Shown one piece after another: positions 25,480 to 35,224 of a DNA stretch of 56,327 nucleotides; position 1 is the stretch's first letter; each line of letters starts with the position of its first letter. The notes under the pieces were generated by a model that worked only from the letters and a program-made list of their open reading frames with translations, did not search any database and was not told the DNA's origin. Source of the DNA: Lachnospiraceae bacterium (GTDB lineage: Bacteria; Bacillota; Clostridia; Lachnospirales; Lachnospiraceae); the NCBI GenBank assembly GCA_022774705.1, contig JALFLM010000126.1, positions 1 through 56,327 on the forward strand, written 5' to 3'. Position numbers and translations under genes: made by a program.

Positions 25480-26628
25480 ATGGAGAGAAGAGGTTATTTT
25501 CATCAGAAATTTGGCGGTCAGTATATGCCGGAGTCTCTGATGAATGCTCTGTCCGGAATGGAGGGAGAGCACCGGTTTGTTGCACACGATCAGTGTTTTA
25601 CGAAAGAACTTGATTATTTCTGCAATGAATATGGGGGAAGAAAGACGCCTTTATACAAGGCACGGCTTCTATCAAAAAAATACGGGCCGGATATTTATTT
25701 TAAAAGAGAAGACCTGCTGTACTGCGGCGGCAGCAGCTTTCAGGCGATTGCAGGGCAGATGATTATCGGAAAAAGGACCGGCAAAAACAAGGTTCTGATT
25801 CCGGTCTGCAATCCGCAGCACGGATGTATTGCAGCCGGGCTGGCGGCGGCCATGGGCATGGCCTGTGAGGTGGTCATGCCGGAGATTACAGCGAGAAGCC
25901 GTCATGAAGAGATTCTGGAAATGCAGCTGTTCAATGCGCTGATTACCATTATTCCGGGAAATTATGAGGATGTCTGCGGGGCAGCAAAAGCCCGCTGGAT
26001 ATCCCAGGCACCGGAGGTTGTATATATTCAGACAAGAGCTGCCGGTCCGCATCCCTATCCTCTTATGGTGAGAGAGTATCAGAAAGTAATCGGAGAGGAA
26101 ATGAAAGAGCAGATGATGGAAGCCTGCGGGAAGCTTCCTGAACTGGTTATAGCGGCAGTGGGAGACGATGCTGCGGCAATAGGTGCATTTACCGTCTTTG
26201 AAAGTGAAACAGGTGTCAAATTAATTGCTGCCGAACGGGAGGATCATGCGGTTCTGAGCCGGGGAGAGGAAGGTATTGCAGAAGGCATGCGTTCACTGTT
26301 TCTGCAGAATGAACAGGGAGACTGCCTGCCCGGCAGGATTTTCATGGATATGCCGTGTCAGGCCGGTGCAGAACCGGAGCTGGCTGCCCTGGCAGCCGAA
26401 AAACGGGTATTCCCTTCTGTTGTCACCAGAGAGGAAGCAATTGATGCGGCACTGGAAGTAGCAGCATTGGAAGGTTTTCTTCCCGGAGAGAACAGTTCAT
26501 ATGCTGTTGCCGAAGCACTGAAGGCTTCCAGAGATTATGCGCTGGATGAGAATATCGTGGTGGTTCTGTCAGGAAAAGCGGAAAAAAGCTGGATGGAAAC
26601 CTGTATGAGAAAGAAGGTGGAAAGATGA
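25480..26628 (+). CDS. TrpB-like protein lacking the PLP lysine (pseudoenzyme)
   Basis: A 382-residue protein clearly built on tryptophan synthase beta: FGGQYMPESLM start, KREDLLYCGG, PQHGCIAAGLAAAMG and AGPHPYPLMVREYQKVIGEE. Key catalytic positions are changed. The segment that reads GGAHKTNQ in TrpB reads CGGSSFQA, so both His86 and the Schiff-base Lys87 are Ser. The ETGAGQHG glutamate is Pro, and the PLP-phosphate loop GGGSNA is GDDAAA. It therefore should not bind PLP as TrpB does. It ends in an ATGA overlap with the TrpA-like gene and follows larE by 31 bases. Confidence 0.82.
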   Translation: MERRGYFHQKFGGQYMPESLMNALSGMEGEHRFVAHDQCFTKELDYFCNEYGGRKTPLYKARLLSKKYGPDIYFKREDLLYCGGSSFQAIAGQMIIGKRTGKNKVLIPVCNPQHGCIAAGLAAAMGMACEVVMPEITARSRHEEILEMQLFNALITIIPGNYEDVCGAAKARWISQAPEVVYIQTRAAGPHPYPLMVREYQKVIGEEMKEQMMEACGKLPELVIAAVGDDAAAIGAFTVFESETGVKLIAAEREDHAVLSRGEEGIAEGMRSLFLQNEQGDCLPGRIFMDMPCQAGAEPELAALAAEKRVFPSVVTREEAIDAALEVAALEGFLPGENSSYAVAEALKASRDYALDENIVVVLSGKAEKSWMETCMRKKVER

Positions 26629-27335
26629 ATCAGCTGAACAGCATCCTGGCGGAAAATCAGGATACAGGGAAAAAATTATTTGTAATCCGGATGGAGCAGA
26701 CCATTCTGGAAACCGCTCCGCTGAAAGAAGCGGTTTCCATTCTGAAAGAGAAGAAGTTCGGTGCAGTCAGCCTGATTTGCACTGGTTCACTGGATGACTG
26801 CCTGAAACTGGCCAAAGATCTGATACAGGGTCATCAGATACCGGTGATTCTGGAAACAGGGTTCCATAAAATCCTGAAATACGGCATTGGTAAATTCGCT
26901 GAGGCAGCAGCGTCAGCGGGCATATCGGGAATCCGTGTTCCGGATCTTCCTTTTGAAGAGCAGGGGCAGATGGCTGTTTATCTGCTGGATGAAGAAGGAC
27001 CGTTCCTGATCAGGGAAATCTCACCGGCTTCCGGAGACCGCATTATACAGAATATGCAGTTCGCCCGGGGATTTGTCTGGTGCAGCAGCGAGGGTAATAT
27101 GGAATTTCTTTCCGGTCTTGAAGGAGATCCGCTGTTTTTTTACCTGTATGCTGTGGAAGCCGCGGCAACCCGCCCGGTTCTTCTGGATTTCGGAAGCAGG
27201 CATTATTGCAATCTGCAGGAATATCTGGCTTCTGCAGACGGCGCCATTGTGGGGAATGATCTGATGGACAGCTTCCGCCGGGAGGGATACTCTTCACGGC
27301 TGCTGAGTGAATTCTGCGGCAGATTTGACCTATAA
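26625..27335 (+). CDS. TrpA-like protein lacking catalytic residues
   Basis: A 236-residue TIM-barrel-like protein resembling tryptophan synthase alpha. The clearest match is SAGISGIRVPDLPFEEQGQ (TrpA VADVPVEES region). The TrpA catalytic region ELGVPFSDPLADG is replaced by SLICTGSLDD, so the Glu49 and Asp60 equivalents are missing. ATG 26625 overlaps the TrpB-like stop. The conserved pairing suggests an alpha-beta-like complex kept for another purpose. Its 3' end overlaps the converging DUF5688 gene by 6 bases. Confidence 0.7.
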   Translation: MNQLNSILAENQDTGKKLFVIRMEQTILETAPLKEAVSILKEKKFGAVSLICTGSLDDCLKLAKDLIQGHQIPVILETGFHKILKYGIGKFAEAAASAGISGIRVPDLPFEEQGQMAVYLLDEEGPFLIREISPASGDRIIQNMQFARGFVWCSSEGNMEFLSGLEGDPLFFYLYAVEAAATRPVLLDFGSRHYCNLQEYLASADGAIVGNDLMDSFRREGYSSRLLSEFCGRFDL

Positions 27336-28322
27336 AATACAGCTTATTTCACGGCTTTCCGTATCATAGTAATATATGGTATCGGAAAGCTTTTCTGTTG
27401 CCGCCACATCATGATTGTTGATCTCGCGGACCATTTCCGACAGATGCTGCGGATTCAGGTTTTCCTCATCCGGCAGGAGAATGACTTCGTGGATGCTGCT
27501 GGGAAGAATATAGAAATTTCCACCGATTCTGTCGGCAGCCTGCTCCAGGCATCTGTCGTACAGAAGGACGGCAGCTCCGTTGCAGCGGCTGCTGTTGGTC
27601 AGAACAAACATTTCCATGTGATTTTCCTCGTTCGTATACTGGTTCAGGATATCCTCTGCCATCAGTTCGATGGTCTGATCGGACAGCATTCCTTCATCTG
27701 ATATCTGTTCCTGCTCCTTGTAAAGGGCAGCCTCCTGTTTCAGATCCTCAATAATAAGCGTGCGCATGAGATTTTCCAGAGACATAAAACTGGATTCCAG
27801 CAGAATCGGTGTATTATGGGAGGCCAGAGCGCAGATGGTGTCCGCATCCGTTTTCCAGAGAGAAAGATGTTCATTGGTGATAATGGCCGTGGCATCTCCT
27901 GCGGTATCGCTGTCCAGCAGCAGATAGAAGATAATGGCCAGGTCCAGATAGCGTTTATGAGGAATCGTTGCCAGTAATTCTCTGTTTGCTTCATAATTGA
28001 CCAGTTTAAAGGCAATCAGGTTTCTGGCGCAGGAAAAGTTCAGGATCATTTCCGTATCGATATGGAAGGCGCCGCAGCTGGCTTCATAAATATCGCTGAT
28101 CTCCTGAATGATCATGTTGAGGGGTGTCCCCTCTTCATACTGCCGGTAATAGTCGTTCAGGTAAATGGACGGACTGATTCCCTGTTCACCGGACAGAATC
28201 GTCAGAGCATCCAGATGAATGCTGTTGTTTTTCAGAACCGGCTGGATCCTGACCGGAACACCGGGGCCCATCATCTGCTCAAAGGTGTTTTTGATATAAT
28301 TGACAAAATGATCGTACTGCAT
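27330..28322 (-). CDS. DUF5688 family protein
   Basis: A 330-residue cytoplasmic, acidic protein resembling the DUF5688 family common in Lachnospiraceae. Visible family-like segments are FSCARNLIAFKLVNYEANRE in the middle and FYILPSSIHEVILLPD near the C-terminus. No catalytic motif, signal peptide or membrane helix is seen. CAGGAGG precedes the ATG. Function unknown. Confidence 0.75.
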   Translation of the reverse strand: MQYDHFVNYIKNTFEQMMGPGVPVRIQPVLKNNSIHLDALTILSGEQGISPSIYLNDYYRQYEEGTPLNMIIQEISDIYEASCGAFHIDTEMILNFSCARNLIAFKLVNYEANRELLATIPHKRYLDLAIIFYLLLDSDTAGDATAIITNEHLSLWKTDADTICALASHNTPILLESSFMSLENLMRTLIIEDLKQEAALYKEQEQISDEGMLSDQTIELMAEDILNQYTNEENHMEMFVLTNSSRCNGAAVLLYDRCLEQAADRIGGNFYILPSSIHEVILLPDEENLNPQHLSEMVREINNHDVAATEKLSDTIYYYDTESREISCIL

Positions 28323-28496
28323 GGTAAATCCTCCTGAAAATGAAATGATAAAAGACAGTCACAATGACTGAAAGAAAAGACTATTGGAAAAGTCAAAAGG
28401 AGTATAACATAAAGGACTATTCATGTCAACTGTTTAAAAAGGAAATTTTCGGAGAATTTTTTATGGTTTTTTATGGTGGAAGATCTACAGATGCAG

Positions 28497-28532
28497 AAAA
28501 CCGGAAGCAGAACGGTTTCCGCTTCCGGTTTT
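28497..28532. terminator. Hairpin terminator after the alpha/beta hydrolase gene
   Basis: CCGGAAGC (28501-28508) pairs with GCTTCCGG (28521-28528), with AAAA before and TTTT after. It lies 20 bases beyond the hydrolase stop on the minus strand. Confidence 0.6.
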
Positions 28533-28550
28533 CCGGATTTTTCAGTTATC

Positions 28551-29492
28551 TCAGCCGATACAGTCTGACATCCACTGATATATTTTTTCCAGTACATCTT
28601 TATGGCACTTTTCTCTCAGAATATCATGCCGTCCGGGATACAGGACGGATTCGGCCTGCAGTCCCTGGCTGATGAACAGCTTTTCAACCTTTTTCACACC
28701 CTTGCCGGATTCGCCAACGGGATCATGCTCTCCTGAAATCAGCAGAACAGGTGTCTGAGGATCCATTTTTCTTATATTTTTCTTTTTCCCCACATATGCC
28801 ATGCCGTTTATCAGTTCCCGGAACAGTCCGCAGGTAAAATCTTCTCCGCGGCAGGGATCCAGATTGTAGGCATCAATTACATCTTCATCGGAGCAGAGCC
28901 AGTCGAAATCTGTTCTGGCGGGCTGAAATCCGGAGTTATACTGCTTAAATGTCATCTGATGGATCGTTTTGGTGGAATTGGATTCGCCGTGCACTTTTCC
29001 CTCATGAACAGCAATCAGGTGTGCGATGAAAAGATCCACCGGGGAGGGCTGACCGGTACCGGCAAGAACTGCACCGTTAACGAGACCGGGATACTGAATC
29101 AGAAAATCACGGACAAGAAAGGAGCCGAGGGAAAATCCAAGAATAATATGAGGCAGTGAAGTCCGAAATTGCTGTCTGATGTATGTACAGCAGGAAAAAA
29201 TGTCTCTGACAGCGTAATTCCAGCTGCCTGACGGTCCGAAATACATGCGTGATACGGAAGAAGAAACTGACTGACCGTGTCCGAGCAGATCATGACCTGC
29301 TACAGCAAATCCTTTCCGGACAAAATATCCTGCGATGGCATCATACCGGTCGATATATTCGGTTACTCCGTGTACAATCTGAAGAACAGCTGTCGGTTCC
29401 TGCTCCGGCATCCAGAGTATTCCGTGATTTGTTGTTTTTCCGTCAGCAGAAGGAAAATAAAATTCAGATTTTGTTACAGATAAAGTATTCAT
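28551..29492 (-). CDS. Alpha/beta hydrolase (monoacylglycerol lipase/lysophospholipase-like)
   Basis: A 313-residue serine hydrolase. Visible are the oxyanion strand LQIVHGVTEYIDRY, GHDLLGHG, the nucleophile elbow GFSLGS near residue 117, the acid in LLISGEHDPVG and the catalytic His in YPGRHDIL. No signal peptide is present. The frame is open upstream through the tRNA gene, but ATG 29492 has AAGGAGG at nine bases and is the real start. Natural substrate unknown; mono-acylglycerols are typical for this branch. Confidence 0.88.
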   Translation of the reverse strand: MNTLSVTKSEFYFPSADGKTTNHGILWMPEQEPTAVLQIVHGVTEYIDRYDAIAGYFVRKGFAVAGHDLLGHGQSVSSSVSRMYFGPSGSWNYAVRDIFSCCTYIRQQFRTSLPHIILGFSLGSFLVRDFLIQYPGLVNGAVLAGTGQPSPVDLFIAHLIAVHEGKVHGESNSTKTIHQMTFKQYNSGFQPARTDFDWLCSDEDVIDAYNLDPCRGEDFTCGLFRELINGMAYVGKKKNIRKMDPQTPVLLISGEHDPVGESGKGVKKVEKLFISQGLQAESVLYPGRHDILREKCHKDVLEKIYQWMSDCIG

Positions 29493-29551
29493 GAGAGGTA
29501 TCCTCCTTATGGGGGCGGACGGCAGAAATGTCTGAAAATGGCAATAAAAAA

Positions 29552-29623
29552 TGCATCTGACAGGAGTCGAACCTGCGCACATGCCTCCGGAGGGCACCGC
29601 TCTATCCACTGAGCTACAGATGC
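29552..29623 (-). tRNA. tRNA-Arg (anticodon CCG)
   Basis: The minus strand folds as a full cloverleaf. The acceptor is GCATCTG/CAGATGC plus discriminator A. D-arm GCTC-AGTGGATA-GAGC. Anticodon arm GTGCC-CTCCGGA-GGCAT with CCG at positions 34-36. Variable loop GTGC. T-arm GCAGG-TTCGACT-CCTGT. Length is 72 nt. CCA is not encoded, and TTTTT follows the 3' end. Confidence 0.96.
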
Positions 29624-29834
29624 ATCGTCAACAGTATACATGGTTTGGAAAAAAATTGCAAGCGCTTTTTTGAATTTTTTTGAAAATTTATTTTATTTTT
29701 ACAGATTTAAAACAATTTTAACCGTCCAAAATCCATATTTCCGTAAAATCTCTTGCTTTTTCACATCTCTTTTGTTATCATAACAATCGTAATAATTATG
29801 CGGCTATGTCGTAAATCTGAAAAGGAGGAAACAG

Positions 29835-31160
29835 ATGACCAGAGGAAGCGAGACTGAGCATCAGAGAAAAAGCGGCAGACACGGTCTGTTTTTCAGACAT
29901 GTATCTGTGATCTGTGTTTTTGTCATGATGTTTATGTTTGTTCTGACAGGATGTTCAACTTCAGCGGATCAGGAGAAGGATAATGCCGGAGAGACGAGCA
30001 TTATCCCCATTGAGAATGAAACAGATGGTTCAGCAGAAACTGTTATTGAGTTAACAGAAGATACAGATCCCGGTATCAATGAACTTTTTACAACATATTT
30101 TGCCAATCTTGCAAAAGGAGATGTGAAGGCTCTTGGCAGGATCATGGTAAATGCTCCCGATAAGGACACGGTAGCAAAAGAAAGCGAATATATTGAAGAT
30201 TATCAGAATATAAAGTGCTATTCTAAAAAAGGTATACTGGATGATACCTGTGTTGTTTATGTATACTATGAAGTAAAGTTCAGGAATATTGATACACTTG
30301 CTCCCAGTATGATCCGGGAGTATGTATGTACCAATGAAGACGGTACGCTGTACATTAACAATGGAGAAGTCAGCGGTGAGGTTGCATCATGGCTGGAAGA
30401 AGTTCATGCCAGCGACAGTGCTCAGAAACTGGTGAACAGTGTGAATGATGCACTTACAAAAGCGGCTTCTTCCGACAAAAAGCTTTATGAGCTGATCGCC
30501 AAACTGAATGAAGGAGCGGGCAATGCCGCAGCTTCTGCTGAAGAACCTGGCACTGCAGAACGGAAGGAAACCGGGGAATCTGAGACTACAAAGGCGGAAA
30601 CCTCAAAAGCAGAAATTTCAAAGGCTGAGGCTTCAAAGACCGAAACTTCAAAAACAGAAACCACAAAAGCAGAAACTTCAAAGGCAGAGAGTACAGCGAA
30701 AGAGACCACCAGGACTGCTGAGACAACTGCCAAAGAAACTGAGTACAAGGCTTTCGATAAGAAAACCACCATGTACGCTCAGGAGAATCTGAACATCAGA
30801 AAGAAAGCATCCGCTGATTCTGAACTGATGGGCAAGCTGATTGCAGGAGATTCCATAACGGCTCTGGGTACAACCGGCAAGTGGACAGTTGTCAGTTACA
30901 AGGGAGGAAAGGCTTATATTCTTTCCGAGCTTTTAGGTAAAAAGAAACCGGATCTGGGTGTTTCATTCAAGGATGTGGATGAGACAGTGGAAGCGACCCA
31001 GAATGTCCGTATGAGAAAACAGCCCAATGCGAATGCAGAGGTTGCTGGTATGCTGCCGGGAGGCACCAGTGTAACACGAACCGGTTATGATTCCAATTGG
31101 AGCAGGATCGTATATAACGGAAAAACTGTTTATGTAGCAACAGAATATCTGCAGAAATAA
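29835..31160 (+). CDS. SH3-domain lipoprotein with threonine/lysine repeat linker
   Basis: A 441-residue exported lipoprotein. A basic start and hydrophobic helix end in the lipobox LTGC near residue 40. Residues 70-225 form a folded domain with no name I can give. Residues 245-300 are a low-complexity linker of five-residue units (S/T-K-A/T-E-T). Two bacterial SH3 domains follow, each starting with an LNIRKKAS- or VRMRKQPN-type strand. SH3b modules usually bind peptidoglycan or peptides. AAGGAGG precedes the ATG. A terminator follows. Confidence 0.85.
   Translation: MTRGSETEHQRKSGRHGLFFRHVSVICVFVMMFMFVLTGCSTSADQEKDNAGETSIIPIENETDGSAETVIELTEDTDPGINELFTTYFANLAKGDVKALGRIMVNAPDKDTVAKESEYIEDYQNIKCYSKKGILDDTCVVYVYYEVKFRNIDTLAPSMIREYVCTNEDGTLYINNGEVSGEVASWLEEVHASDSAQKLVNSVNDALTKAASSDKKLYELIAKLNEGAGNAAASAEEPGTAERKETGESETTKAETSKAEISKAEASKTETSKTETTKAETSKAESTAKETTRTAETTAKETEYKAFDKKTTMYAQENLNIRKKASADSELMGKLIAGDSITALGTTGKWTVVSYKGGKAYILSELLGKKKPDLGVSFKDVDETVEATQNVRMRKQPNANAEVAGMLPGGTSVTRTGYDSNWSRIVYNGKTVYVATEYLQK
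30580..30735 (+). repeat. 15-bp coding minisatellite in the SH3 lipoprotein gene
   Basis: About ten imperfect 15-bp units such as GAAACTTCAAAAGCA encode ET-S/T-KA repeats. They form the linker between the N-terminal domain and the SH3 domains. Confidence 0.8.
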
Positions 31161-31182
31161 CCGGGTGCAGTATGATGAACAG

Positions 31183-31209
31183 GAGGTGCTGATTTCAGCA
31201 CCTCTTTTT
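31183..31209 (+). terminator. Terminator of the SH3 lipoprotein gene
   Basis: GAGGTGCT-gatttc-AGCACCTC followed by TTTTT (31205-31209). Confidence 0.9.
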
Positions 31210-31273
31210 AGAGTGCTGCAGAAGAGGCTTTTCAGGAATAAATGCTGATATTTGCGATAAAGGAGTATAAAAG

Positions 31274-32410
31274 ATGGACGTTAGGGAATTTGATTATGAT
31301 CTGCCGGAAGAACTGATTGCGCAGGACCCTTTGGAGGACCGGGCTGCATCCAGACTTCTGGTTCTGGATAAAAAGTCGGGCGATATCGAACACAGAACAT
31401 TCCGCGATATCAGATCTTATCTGCATGCGGGAGATGTGCTTGTAATCAACAATACAAAAGTAATTCCTGCAAGACTTTTCGGGGTAAAGGAAGGCACAGG
31501 AGCTGTTATTGAGATTCTTCTTCTGAAGAATAAAGGCAGTGACGTCTGGGAAACACTGGTAAAGCCGGGGAAAAAAGCCAGACCCGGAGTAAAGATCATT
31601 TTCGGGGATGGTCTGCTGACCGGGGAAGTAATTGATGTGGTAGAAGACGGAAACCGTCTGATCCGCTTTTCCTATGAAGGAATTTTCAATGAGATTCTGG
31701 ATCAGCTGGGCCAGGTGCCGCTTCCGCCTTATATTACTCACAAGCTGGAGGATCGTAGCCGTTATTCCACCGTTTATGAAAAGTATGAAGGTTCTGCGGC
31801 TGCTCCTACGGCAGGACTTCATTTTACGAAGGAACTGCTGCAGGAGATCCGGGATATGGGAGTTGAGATCGCAGAAGTTACGCTGCATGTAGGTCTGGGA
31901 ACATTTCGCCCGGTTAAGGTGGATAAGGTGGAGGAACACCACATGCATTCCGAGTTTTATTCTGTGGAGGAAGATCAGGCAGAGCTGATCAACCGTGCCA
32001 AGGCGGAGGGGCGGAGAGTGATTGCGGTAGGTACCACCAGCTGCCGTACGCTGGAATCGGCAGCTGACAGGAAAGGTCATATCCGGGCCGGAAGCGGGTG
32101 GACCGGGATTTTCATATATCCGGGGTTTGAATTCAGGATTCTGGATGCACTGATCACCAATTTCCATCTGCCCCAGTCCACACTTTTGATGCTGGTCTCT
32201 GCGCTGGCTGGAAAGGAGCATATTATGAATGCGTATCAGGAAGCAATTCAGGAACGATATCGTTTTTTCAGCTTTGGGGATGCCATGTTTATTTATGACA
32301 GAGACGGCGATGCAGATGAAATGAAGTCAGACACAGAAGAAATATCTGAAGTGAAAAAAGCGGAAAAGGATTGCACTGGAGGGGAAGATGGAACCGGTCA
32401 GACTGAATAA
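31274..32410 (+). CDS. queA: S-adenosylmethionine:tRNA ribosyltransferase-isomerase
   Basis: A 378-residue QueA, which transfers and rearranges the ribosyl part of SAM onto preQ1-tRNA to make epoxyqueuosine at the wobble position. Signatures: [41 protein letters not shown] and [16 protein letters not shown]. It is about 33 residues longer than usual because of a charged C-terminal tail, which overlaps the start of rluF by 23 bases. It heads the queA-rluF-ligA operon. AAGGAG is upstream of the ATG. Confidence 0.95.
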   Translation: MDVREFDYDLPEELIAQDPLEDRAASRLLVLDKKSGDIEHRTFRDIRSYLHAGDVLVINNTKVIPARLFGVKEGTGAVIEILLLKNKGSDVWETLVKPGKKARPGVKIIFGDGLLTGEVIDVVEDGNRLIRFSYEGIFNEILDQLGQVPLPPYITHKLEDRSRYSTVYEKYEGSAAAPTAGLHFTKELLQEIRDMGVEIAEVTLHVGLGTFRPVKVDKVEEHHMHSEFYSVEEDQAELINRAKAEGRRVIAVGTTSCRTLESAADRKGHIRAGSGWTGIFIYPGFEFRILDALITNFHLPQSTLLMLVSALAGKEHIMNAYQEAIQERYRFFSFGDAMFIYDRDGDADEMKSDTEEISEVKKAEKDCTGGEDGTGQTE

Positions 32411-33215
32411 ATTTTTAAGCGAAGCAGGCGTCTGTTCCAGACGTCAGGCGGATGCAATGATTGAAGAAGGACGTGTGCTGGTAGACGGGGAACCGGCTCA
32501 CACCGGCATGAAAGTGACCGCGGATATGGAAATCCGGGTGGATGGAGAACCGGTGGGACAGAAGGTAAAGCCGGTGCTGCTGGCTGTCAACAAGCCCAGA
32601 GGGATTGTATGTACAACTTCTGAAAAAGAAAAAGACAATATTGTAGATTTTCTGCAGTATCCGTCCCGCATCTATCCTGTAGGCAGACTTGACAAGGATT
32701 CGGAAGGACTGATTCTGATGACTAATCAGGGAGATCTGGTCAACCGTATCCTGCGCGGATCCAACCGCCATGAAAAGGAGTATATTGTCCGCGTGAACAG
32801 GCCGGTTACCCAGGAGTTTCTTACAGCCATGCGTCAGGGGGTTCCAATCCCCGATACGAATAAAGTACGCAGGAGCGGCTCTTATCTGACGGAAGAAGAT
32901 GCACCGGTGGTGCTGACGAGGCCGTGTCAGGTGGATCCACTGGGCAGGATGGCTTTCCGCATTGTACTGACCCAGGGGCTGAACCGGCAGATACGGCGCA
33001 TGTGTGAATATCTGGATTACCGGGTGGTGGAACTGAAAAGGGTCCGTGTACTGAATGTCCGTCTGGGAGATCTGGAGGTTGGCCGGTATCGGGAAATCAC
33101 CGGATCGGAATACAGGAGACTGATGGCACTGCTGGAACATTCATCGAATCTGTCTTATAGACAGAGAACAGGAGGAAAAGATGGATCAATCGAAACGTAT
33201 GAAGGAACTGATTGA
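32388..33215 (+). CDS. rluF: 23S rRNA pseudouridine synthase, RluF-like (RsuA family)
   Basis: A 275-residue pseudouridine synthase. An N-terminal S4 domain ([18 protein letters not shown]) is followed by a catalytic domain with [24 protein letters not shown] (catalytic Asp) and [15 protein letters not shown]. The [18 protein letters not shown] and MCEYL details favour RluF (U2604 in 23S rRNA) over RluB. It starts within queA behind GAGGGG, and its last 35 bases overlap ligA. Confidence 0.85.
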   Translation: MEPVRLNKFLSEAGVCSRRQADAMIEEGRVLVDGEPAHTGMKVTADMEIRVDGEPVGQKVKPVLLAVNKPRGIVCTTSEKEKDNIVDFLQYPSRIYPVGRLDKDSEGLILMTNQGDLVNRILRGSNRHEKEYIVRVNRPVTQEFLTAMRQGVPIPDTNKVRRSGSYLTEEDAPVVLTRPCQVDPLGRMAFRIVLTQGLNRQIRRMCEYLDYRVVELKRVRVLNVRLGDLEVGRYREITGSEYRRLMALLEHSSNLSYRQRTGGKDGSIETYEGTD

Positions 33216-35136
33216 GATTCTGAATCGTGCTTCTAAAGCGTATTATCAGGATAATACCGAAATTATGAGCAATTTCGAGTACGATGCGCTTTACGATGAA
33301 CTGGTGGAGCTGGAAAAAGAGACCGGAATTGTCATGGCATCCAGTCCGACCATTCATGTGGGATATGAACTCCTGACGGAACTGCCGAAGGAACCCCACG
33401 CTTTTCCCATGCTTTCTCTGGACAAGACAAAAAGCGCAGCAGAGCTTCGCAGCTGGCTGAATGGAAAGGAAGGAATCCTTTCCTGGAAGCTGGACGGACT
33501 GACTATCGTACTGACTTATCGCAATGGAAAGCTGGAAAAGGCGGTTACCCGTGGAAACGGTGAAGTGGGTGAGGTCATTACGCCCAACGCCAGAACCTTC
33601 GTCAACGTTCCTCTGCAGATTGCATTTCAGGGAGAACTGGTGCTTCGCGGAGAAGCGGTGATTCCCTACAGTGTTTTCAATCGCATCAATCATGAGATCG
33701 AAGATGTGGAAGCCAGATATAAAAATCCCAGAAATCTCTGCAGCGGTTCTGTCAGACAGCTCAACAGCGGGATTACCGCTTCCCGCAGCGTACATTTCTA
33801 TGCATTTAATCTGGTATCAGCCGAAGGAGTGAAATTTGATTCCAGAGAGCAACAGTTTGAATGGCTGTCGGGACAGGGCTTTGATGTGGTAGAGCATGTG
33901 AAAGTCAGCCCGGAAACTATTGAATCCGAAGTGCTGCGTTTTGCGGAACGGATTTCTGATCTGGATGTTCCTTCCGACGGACTGGTGCTGATTTATGAGG
34001 ATATCGCATATGGCAGCAGCCTTGGCAGGACGGCGAAATTCCCCAGGGATTCCATAGCGTTTAAATGGGCTGATGAGACAGCTGAGACGACTCTTCAATA
34101 TGTGGAGTGGAGTGCTTCACGCACAGGCCTGATTAATCCGGTGGCTGTTTTTGAACCGGTACAGCTGGAGGGAACCACCGTAAGCCGGGCAAGTGTTCAC
34201 AACCTCAGCATTGTGGAATCTCTGGCACTTGGTGAAGGTGACAGGATTACGGTATATAAAGCTAACATGATTATTCCGCAGATCGCGGAGAATCTTACAA
34301 GGAGCGCTTCTCTTCAGATTCCGGAGAACTGCCCTGTCTGCGGCGGAAAAACAGAGATACGTATGATCAACGAGGCAAAAAGTCTGTACTGCACCAATCC
34401 GGCTTGTACGGCAAAAAAAATCAAGAGTCTGGCTTTGTTTGTCAGCAGGGATGCCATGAATATTGACGGACTTTCGGAGGCTACTCTGGAAAAGTTTGTG
34501 GCAGCGGGTATGATCCACAGCTTCGCCGATCTGTATCATCTGGACAGATACCGGGAGCAGATCGTGGAGATGGAAGGCATGGGAGAAAAATCCTATGAAA
34601 AGCTGATTTCTGCCCTTGACAGATCAAGGAAAACCACAATTTCCAGGGTAATATACAGTCTGGGCATAGAAGGGGTCGGACCGGCAACGGCTAAACTGAT
34701 CTGTGCGTATTTTGATCAGGATCCGGAGAGGATTGCTTCTGCCAGAGCAGAAGAACTGGTTTCTATAGAAGGAATCGGACCTGTTACGGCAGCAGCAGTG
34801 GAAGCATATTTTGCTTCTGCCGGTCACCTGGAAGCATATCATGCCGTGCTTAAGGAACTGCAGCTCGTAAAAGAACAGATTGCTGAAGAGAGTGTGATTG
34901 CAGGTAAGATATTTGTTATCACAGGTTCTTTGAATCATTATGCCAACCGCAATGCGCTGAAAGCGGAGATTGAGAAGCTCGGCGGAAAGGTAACCGGTTC
35001 GGTTACTTCCAAAACGAATTACCTGATCAACAATGATGTGACTTCCGGTTCATCGAAAAATAAAAAAGCAAGAGAGCTTCAGGTACCCATCCTTTCGGAA
35101 GAAGATTTTGTCGCGATGATCCATTCTGAACAGTAA
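33181..35136 (+). CDS. ligA: NAD-dependent DNA ligase
   Basis: A 651-residue LigA that seals nicks using NAD+. Domain order: Ia, adenylation domain with the AMP-lysine in SWKLDGL (Lys103), RGNGEVGE, LRGEAV and YKNPRN; OB fold; four-cysteine zinc finger (CPVCGG and CTNPAC); helix-hairpin-helix repeats (GMGEKSYEKLI, GIEGVGPATAK, SIEGIGPVTA); C-terminal BRCT (KIFVITGSLNHYANR). The motif-I glutamate before the lysine is replaced, which I believe is usual in Lachnospiraceae. It overlaps rluF by 35 bases. Confidence 0.95.
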   Translation: MDQSKRMKELIEILNRASKAYYQDNTEIMSNFEYDALYDELVELEKETGIVMASSPTIHVGYELLTELPKEPHAFPMLSLDKTKSAAELRSWLNGKEGILSWKLDGLTIVLTYRNGKLEKAVTRGNGEVGEVITPNARTFVNVPLQIAFQGELVLRGEAVIPYSVFNRINHEIEDVEARYKNPRNLCSGSVRQLNSGITASRSVHFYAFNLVSAEGVKFDSREQQFEWLSGQGFDVVEHVKVSPETIESEVLRFAERISDLDVPSDGLVLIYEDIAYGSSLGRTAKFPRDSIAFKWADETAETTLQYVEWSASRTGLINPVAVFEPVQLEGTTVSRASVHNLSIVESLALGEGDRITVYKANMIIPQIAENLTRSASLQIPENCPVCGGKTEIRMINEAKSLYCTNPACTAKKIKSLALFVSRDAMNIDGLSEATLEKFVAAGMIHSFADLYHLDRYREQIVEMEGMGEKSYEKLISALDRSRKTTISRVIYSLGIEGVGPATAKLICAYFDQDPERIASARAEELVSIEGIGPVTAAAVEAYFASAGHLEAYHAVLKELQLVKEQIAEESVIAGKIFVITGSLNHYANRNALKAEIEKLGGKVTGSVTSKTNYLINNDVTSGSSKNKKARELQVPILSEEDFVAMIHSEQ

Positions 35137-35145
35137 TGATAAATT

Positions 35146-35190
35146 GTAATAGTTCAGAGCCGGACAGATTTGAACAAAAAGTGTGATAAA
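35146..35190 (+). repeat. Dispersed intergenic repeat, copy 2 (upstream of metA)
   Basis: GTAATAGTTCAGAGCCGGAC, then AGATTTG and GTGTGAT blocks, resembles copy 1 at 19407-19456. Confidence 0.55.
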
Positions 35191-35224
35191 CTTTAGGTAA
35201 TATATGATATATGGAGGGATAAAT

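Noticed and set aside
29493-29609. 39-residue N-terminal extension of the alpha/beta hydrolase
   Set aside because: It reads through the tRNA-Arg gene; ATG 29492 has AAGGAGG at the right distance.
30485-30792. Opposite-strand and shifted open frames in the SH3 lipoprotein repeat
   Set aside because: The 15-bp repeat keeps all frames open; only the lipoprotein frame has a start signal and domains on both sides.
31232-32221. 329-codon minus-strand open frame opposite queA
   Set aside because: QueA motifs are unmistakable on the plus strand; the opposite frame has no start signal or recognisable motif.
33181-35136. LigA motif I reading WKLDG without the usual glutamate, considered as an unusual second ligase
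   Set aside because: All other LigA domains are complete, and this variant appears to be the ordinary form in Lachnospiraceae as far as I can recall.
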